A DNA stretch of 64,000 nt. Origin: Zeus faber. Lineage: Eukaryota > Chordata > Actinopteri > Zeiformes > Zeidae. Positions within the stretch are counted from its first letter, which is position 1; every line of letters begins with the position of its first letter. The notes below the pieces were generated by a model that ran no database searches, was not told where the DNA came from, and worked only from the letters and a program-made list of their open reading frames with translations. The translations under genes were made by a program, and so were the position numbers. The stretch spans positions 20,648,384 through 20,712,383 of the forward strand of contig OY482866.1 of NCBI GenBank assembly GCA_960531495.1. Reading direction: 5' to 3'. Positions 58,963 to 64,000 of this stretch are shown in pieces.

Positions 58963-59794
58963 CGATATAGATTAGCTGGGCCCCTGCGTCCTTCATCAAG
59001 TGTAAATCAGCCTTTATCAGGCCCAACGGGGTTTCACAGGGCGCCTATTTAGGACCACTGTTATTTCAAATATACATTTCCTCATATGTCAAATTCAGTT
59101 TAGGATTGTTTACTAGTCAGTGTGCATACTTTACATTAGCCCCCATGACCATTTTCCTCATGATAGATTACAATTCTTGATTTGTATTTATTTGATTTAA
59201 TTTCTGGTTTTGCATGATTCAAACACTATGGTGAGAAACCTTCCTTGAACCTATAGCATGGTTCCACTAACGACTTCTGTTATTTCACAACTTCCAGGTA
59301 CTCCATACATTTATACATTTGTCAAAGTTATTACATTTACGTTACATCTATTTGGTGGTTTTGTTCATTCCATTTCTAAAGGTGAAAGCGTCATTGCTTT
59401 AACAAATACAAAAACAGAAAAATGAAGCGCCTTTGGCATTTTATTTCTCCTGTGAAGACTATTCTTTTTGCAGTAGCAGCCAGCTTGTAGCCACCCACGC
59501 TCCCGATCAAGGAGGGAGACGGCCCATTTCAAAATTCACGCCAATTCATCAGCCGCCATCTGAAAGAACCATACGAGGAACATCACAAAACCATCCACCA
59601 AAATAAAATGGTTCTCCCGCGACCACGCGGCCTTGTAAAGTCCCGCGTTTAGAACCAGCGGGATTATTTTTGGTGCGTATGGTTTGGACGGTCCAAAGGC
59701 ACGTCCCCATGTAGAGTGGTACACATCATGACGTGTACGTATACATGCAGGATAAATGCGCCAGGGTAGGGTCACCTATAATTTGTGGGACGCA
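58963..59794. other. Single-copy sequence, nothing recognised
   Basis: AT-rich single-copy DNA. No transposon end or gene found. Confidence 0.45.
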
Positions 59795-60090
59795 GACACA
59801 CACATGCAGTCACGGATATAAATCCAGATACACACATACTGTGTACACACATACTGTATATACACACTTATACACACATACTTGCAGATACAAATGGACG
59901 TATAGCACATAATATACGGAGATAGACACAGATACAAAACTTGACATTGGTATGCACAGGTATACACACAGACAGACAGATACATATAGTGTAAACACAC
60001 ACAGGCACACACATGAATGCACATGTGAATGTGCACACACAAATGTGGGCGTGCGCACACACACACACACACACACACACATACAAACAT
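59795..60090. repeat. Degenerate then pure CA-type tract
   Basis: ACACATACTGTATACACAC-type words from 59795, grading into (CA)n at 60054-60081 and CATACAAA triplicates. Cys/Val-rich frames across it are artefacts. Confidence 0.85.
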
Positions 60091-60210
60091 ACAAACATAC
60101 AACGGTAGAAAGGCGTCTCATCTCGCCAGGGAAAATATCGGCTGTCAGTGGGAAAAATGGAGTGGAACAGATGGCGTCACAATGATTGAAACCACCTACA
60201 AAGGTTCCCA

Positions 60211-60211
<1 letters not shown>

Positions 60212-60246
<35 letters not shown>

Positions 60247-60445
60247 CTGTCTATTCCCCTTCATTCGATCCCTTCCTCCTTCCCTCCCTCCCTCTGAGGC
60301 CCTCCCCTGCTCTTTGCTGCCATCCAGTCGGAGGGTTCTTGCCAAAGAGGCTCAGGCTCATGGAAGCCCCACGGTGCTGCACAAAGTCAGCCAAGATGAG
60401 GAGGAGGAGGGGGGGGGGGGGGGTGGGGGGGAAAGGAGGAGGAGG
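60212..60445. repeat. (CT)n and G-rich tracts
   Basis: (CT)n at 60214-60243 and a purine tract, GAGGAGGAGG leading into G18 and GTGGGGGGG, at 60397-60457. The latter is quadruplex-prone. Confidence 0.85.
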
Positions 60446-60785
60446 AGGAGGGGGGGGATTTCTTTTTAAAAAACAGCATGCGTATTCCAGGAAGTGTCAT
60501 GCGCTCGTCTGCCGAGCGTTAATCCGCACACGCACGTGTAAATACCCGAGCGCTGCAGGGATGCTCTGACGCGCGGAACCCCACCCCCGAAAAAAACCCC
60601 AAAAAAACAAAAACCAACAACCCAAGGACGGGCGCCGGCAGGATCCCGCGGCGCACGTTGGATTGGAGCGTTGCCTCCGGAGCGTAGCGCCCCCTTCCCG
60701 AAATCCCCCGAACCTCCGCGCTCTCTCGGCCCGTTTTGGCTTCACTTCCTCTTCCTCTTCCTATCCGTCGCCTCCTCTCCTCCGC
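60446..60785. other. Single-copy spacer, nothing recognised
   Basis: CpG-rich with a short C/A-rich stretch at 60580-60625. No feature. Confidence 0.45.
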
Positions 60786-60824
60786 CCTTCCTTCCTTCCT
60801 TCCTTCCTTCCTTCCTTCCCTTCC
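60786..60824. repeat. (TTCC)n microsatellite
   Basis: Nine CTTC/TTCC units. Confidence 0.95.
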
Positions 60825-61041
60825 TCCCATTACAACACCAGGCCCAGCTGTTAAGTGCCAGTCATGTAAATTAGATAGTTGGCGGGTGGGAAAAAAAAAA
60901 GCCTGGATGGGAATTTTTTAATAGCAGGAGAGGTGTTGATAAGTGTCAGAGGGAGACGCAACAAACTAGAGTGCAAAGGCGAAGTGCAGACCGCCTCCAT
61001 TACACCTCCCCGCTTTGAGACATATGCCCGTGTGAGTGTTG
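60825..61041. other. Single-copy spacer, nothing recognised
   Basis: Mixed sequence with an A10 run near 60891. Confidence 0.5.
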
Positions 61042-61054
61042 GGTGTGTGTCTGT

Positions 61055-61099
<45 letters not shown>

Positions 61100-61239
61100 A
61101 GTATGCAAGTATGTAATTGTGTTCGGTGTGTTTGCGATCCATCGGGGGAAAGAGTTGGGAGTATTTTGCTGTTCCAGATGTGCTCATCCATCTATTAACA
61201 GATACAAGACTTGTGGTGTGTGTGTGTGCGTGCCTGCAC

Positions 61240-61269
<30 letters not shown>
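61042..61269. repeat. Two (GT)n microsatellites
   Basis: GT-rich at 61042-61095 (with CTGT interruptions) and 61215-61269 (with CGTGCCTGCACG interruption), separated by 120 bp of single-copy DNA. Confidence 0.95.
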
Positions 61270-61271
<2 letters not shown>

Positions 61272-61725
61272 TGCATCAAAGCTCGGCTGTCTCCCCTCCG
61301 GAAGATCATCGTTAATGCATAATACATAGGCCTCCATATTTCTGACGATAACAGCAATAATGTCGGCGCTCGGAGTTTTTGTAAAGAGGAGATCAGGTGT
61401 GGGAGGAAGTGATTACGGGGCACAAACACCGTCGCGATATTGCTTTTCCCCCGTGAGGGGCGACCGACGGGAAGGCGACGACGCCGGTTCGGGAGCGATG
61501 GCCGGAAGAAGGGGCTAAATGGAGGGCTTTGTGCGCCGGGGAGCAGGGGGCGGACGCGTCTCCAAAAAGGGCTTACTTTGGAGCGAGCTTTGAGGATGAA
61601 AGGGATGGGGGTTTGCCGCGGCGGCTTCAACCCAGCCCTTTATTATTAAAATGTTGGTTCCCGTCATTGATAACTAGCTAAGTCATTTTCCCCCGGCAGG
61701 GAGTAAGAAAGTGTGCAAAAATAAA
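61270..61725. other. Single-copy sequence, nothing recognised
   Basis: GC-rich at 61430-61640. No gene recognised. Confidence 0.45.
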
Positions 61726-61843
61726 TAACTGTTTACAGCAGCGACCTCGCTGAACGCATGGCTGTGGAGAAACGTACCACTCTGCTGCAGATTCTCAGCG
61801 GGCTTCAATGCAGTGCAATGGGGCAAACGTTTAAGCCTTGAAA
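61726..61843 (+). repeat. Dispersed repeat, copy 2 (partner at 39626)
   Basis: Shares AACTGTT, GAGAAAC, CTCTGCTGCAG and ATGGGGCAAACGTTTA in the same order as the partner. The inverted companion block ACTTCCTGCTTCTAGTTTC lies at 62047. Confidence 0.75.
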
Positions 61844-61902
61844 AAAAAAAACTTTAATCTGCTTAAAGGAAATGAGAAACTCACATTATATATGTTTTAA
61901 GA

Positions 61903-61942
<40 letters not shown>

Positions 61943-62589
61943 GTATATATATGTATAACATTTAATTTTTAACAACTTTTCTGAATTGCGGCACATTGTA
62001 CACACAGAGTGGAACGTTGACTACAGTTGGGTGCCAACAGCGGTGCAACTTCCTGCTTCTAGTTTCATGCCCTTTTTTTAAATTGTCTGTTCCTCTAAAA
62101 CCCTGACAAAATGCACCACTTGACACCTCCACCCCCCCCCCCCCACCCCCCCACACACACTTCCCCGTGTAGCCTCTTTACCTACGTTCTTACTTAAAAA
62201 AGACTCTATTATTATTCGACTCCATTAACGCTGTTCGCTCGTGGTTTGACACCGCCGACAAAATGCACCTATTCTACGTCGCTTCGGACGGAACCCTCAA
62301 AAGCTAAATGACGTCATTAGCGTCGTGTCCAAACTCTCCGATACCCTTCCCTGAAAGCAGATTGAGTGTTATTTTTAGAGTGTGCGTTCCCTCGACAGCC
62401 CAGCGTCCGGCGAGCTTGTGCCATGAAGCGTCGTTAACGATGAACATTTGAAGACGGCCCGGCTTGGAAAAACGGCGAAACTCTCCTTTAAAGTGATCCG
62501 ACGTGTCCAGCTGTCATGGCGACAAGATGGCCTCCGAAATGAGCGCGAGATCATTAAACCGTGCCGCGGCGCTTGTCTGGCCTGGCGAC
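61844..62589. other. (TA)n, C-rich run and single-copy spacer
   Basis: (TA)16 at 61905-61936, extended to 61955 with CACACAG, and C-rich runs at 62131-62152. The rest is unremarkable. Confidence 0.6.
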
Positions 62590-62628
62590 GTGTGTGTGTG
62601 TGTGCGTGTGTGTGTGTGTGCATGTGTG
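62590..62628. repeat. (GT)n microsatellite
   Basis: GT units with CGT and CAT interruptions. Confidence 0.9.
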
Positions 62629-63758
62629 AGATTCATGGAGTCCAGCAGAATTTTACCCATACCGTTTGTGCAGCACTTTTCCTCCCGTAATATAGGTTAT
62701 TATTGTATTAGCTGTAAATCCTTAAAGATAATCACATTCTTGCTCAGGGCGAGGCGGCGCGGGGCGAATCGCTAATTGCCACGAACACGCATTAAATTAG
62801 GCGATAATTGCAGCACCCGGGTCCATTTTCCGGCGAGAAGTTATCCCTGAACTGCATCTCAACCCACGCCGGGCCAGGGTCCCGCCCGGGTCTGATTTTC
62901 CAAGGCCCGCTCCCGCGCCGCGCCTGTGACGTGTGACACCGCCCCCGCCCCCCCACCCGCTCCCGCCCCCGCCCGGCACCGCCGCCCGACCCTGCCCGTC
63001 AACACAAGATCCGCGGCCCCGCCCGGAACCGCATATCCTAGGGCAGTTTGAATAATTTGGCTTAATAAAGTACGTTTAAAGTGATCGTTTTGGGCCGTTT
63101 TCATGCATTGAAATTGAGATTATATAGTTTTACAACAAAGGGAATTCGGGAAACACAATTTAAATTAATATTTTCGTGCTTATTCTCATAACATTGAGCA
63201 GCACACCGCCACAGCTTGTTCCGCGCCTGATTGAGGCGGCGCTCATGTTCCAGGGCCCACACGCAAAGGTCATGTTTTTTGTTTTTTTGACTCGGAGGAT
63301 TAAATCATTGAACTGAATTGTTATTATTTAAATTTAGTTTTAACACATTTATTATGCGACACCCGCCGTCCGACCCGCATGCTCTTTGTTTTACCCGGCA
63401 ACCGAACGAGGAAACCCCGCGGGTACCCGATCCCGAGCCGCCCGGCTCTCGTATTCATATTCACGTGAAGCCACGACATCTCAGGGCGGGTTCATGCTGT
63501 AGAAGAGGTGGAGCGATGAATAAATAGCGGTTCAAGGCCGCGGCGTACCCCCGGCTCCTAATTCTGCGTCGGGGGGGGGGCCTCGCCCACATGCCTCCAC
63601 CACCACCACCACCAGTTTCATATCCCGCCCTCCACAGCTGCCGCCCGGCTCGCACTCACAGATGGCAGGAGGGTCAAAGCGCTTTAATGAATTTTCAAAG
63701 GAGCCGCATTGGCAATATTAAAAGGAGCTGCCAAACTTAACCACACCTGACACTGGAG

Positions 63759-63759
<1 letters not shown>
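62629..63759. other. Single-copy sequence with a CpG block
   Basis: CpG-dense at 62815-63030 with repeated CCCGCCC words, AT-rich at 63050-63350, GC-rich to 63660. CACCACCACCACCACCAG at 63597 is a short (CAC)n. ATTAAATTAGGCGATAATTGC at 62792 is homeodomain-motif-like. No gene recognised. Confidence 0.45.
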
Positions 63760-63809
<50 letters not shown>

Positions 63810-63901
63810 CATCGGCATGCACATCGAGAGGAACGCATGCAGACCCGTCCCCAAAACGCACGCATTTGGAAAAAAAAAAAAGAAAGTGCTCCACGACGTA
63901 A

Positions 63902-63946
<45 letters not shown>
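63760..63946. repeat. Two (CA)n microsatellites
   Basis: Pure CA at 63760-63806 and 63904-63946 with about 100 bp between them, containing a GCATGCACATCGAG stretch. Confidence 0.97.
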
Positions 63947-63947
<1 letters not shown>

Positions 63948-64000
63948 TGCACACAAATTCCATTATTACTTTCTTCACAATCTAATAACATCCACAAACA

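Overview
The window looks like intergenic or intronic DNA from a ray-finned fish, most likely a teleost. The reasons are two families of Tc1-like transposons of the kind common in fish, fish-type hAT-like miniature elements, three copies of an L2-type LINE 3' end, and very dense (CA)n/(GT)n, (CT)n and G/C homopolymer tracts. The species cannot be named from this. I find no intact protein-coding gene, no rRNA, no convincing tRNA and no CRISPR array. The only protein-coding traces are two decayed Tc1-like transposases.

Layout. 1-9 kb is repeat-dense: microsatellites, small minisatellites, a 1.24 kb pyrimidine-only tract (6250-7487) and hAT-like ends near 8.2-8.4 kb. 9-24 kb is mostly single-copy, with CpG-dense blocks alternating with AT-rich, homeodomain-motif-rich stretches. 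It holds three perfect short-loop inverted repeats (11227, 12143, 21040) and the first copy of a duplicated ~205 bp element (20120). 24.4-25.5 kb is a near full-length but dead Tc1-like element. 26-32 kb is again single-copy and conserved-element-like, with the second copy of the duplicated element at 26520. 33 kb holds a hAT-like MITE with an imperfect 8 bp target duplication. 34-40 kb is CpG-rich, then very microsatellite-dense. 40.9-41.4 kb holds another MITE and an L2 end side by side. 41.7-47.6 kb is CpG- and AT-rich single-copy DNA. 48-49.5 kb is a 43-bp-period minisatellite of about 35 units with higher-order structure. 53.6-55.4 kb holds two Tc1-like elements of different families that abut. 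The remainder is single-copy DNA with microsatellites.

No genes act together here. The most reasonable reading is a gene desert or a large intron with candidate cis-regulatory blocks, invaded by DNA transposons. The most unusual signals are the perfect hairpins with 5-7 nt loops (stems of 28, 25 and 16 bp), the paralogous element pair about 6.4 kb apart, and the higher-order minisatellite. Element names rest on remembered family features; no database search was possible.
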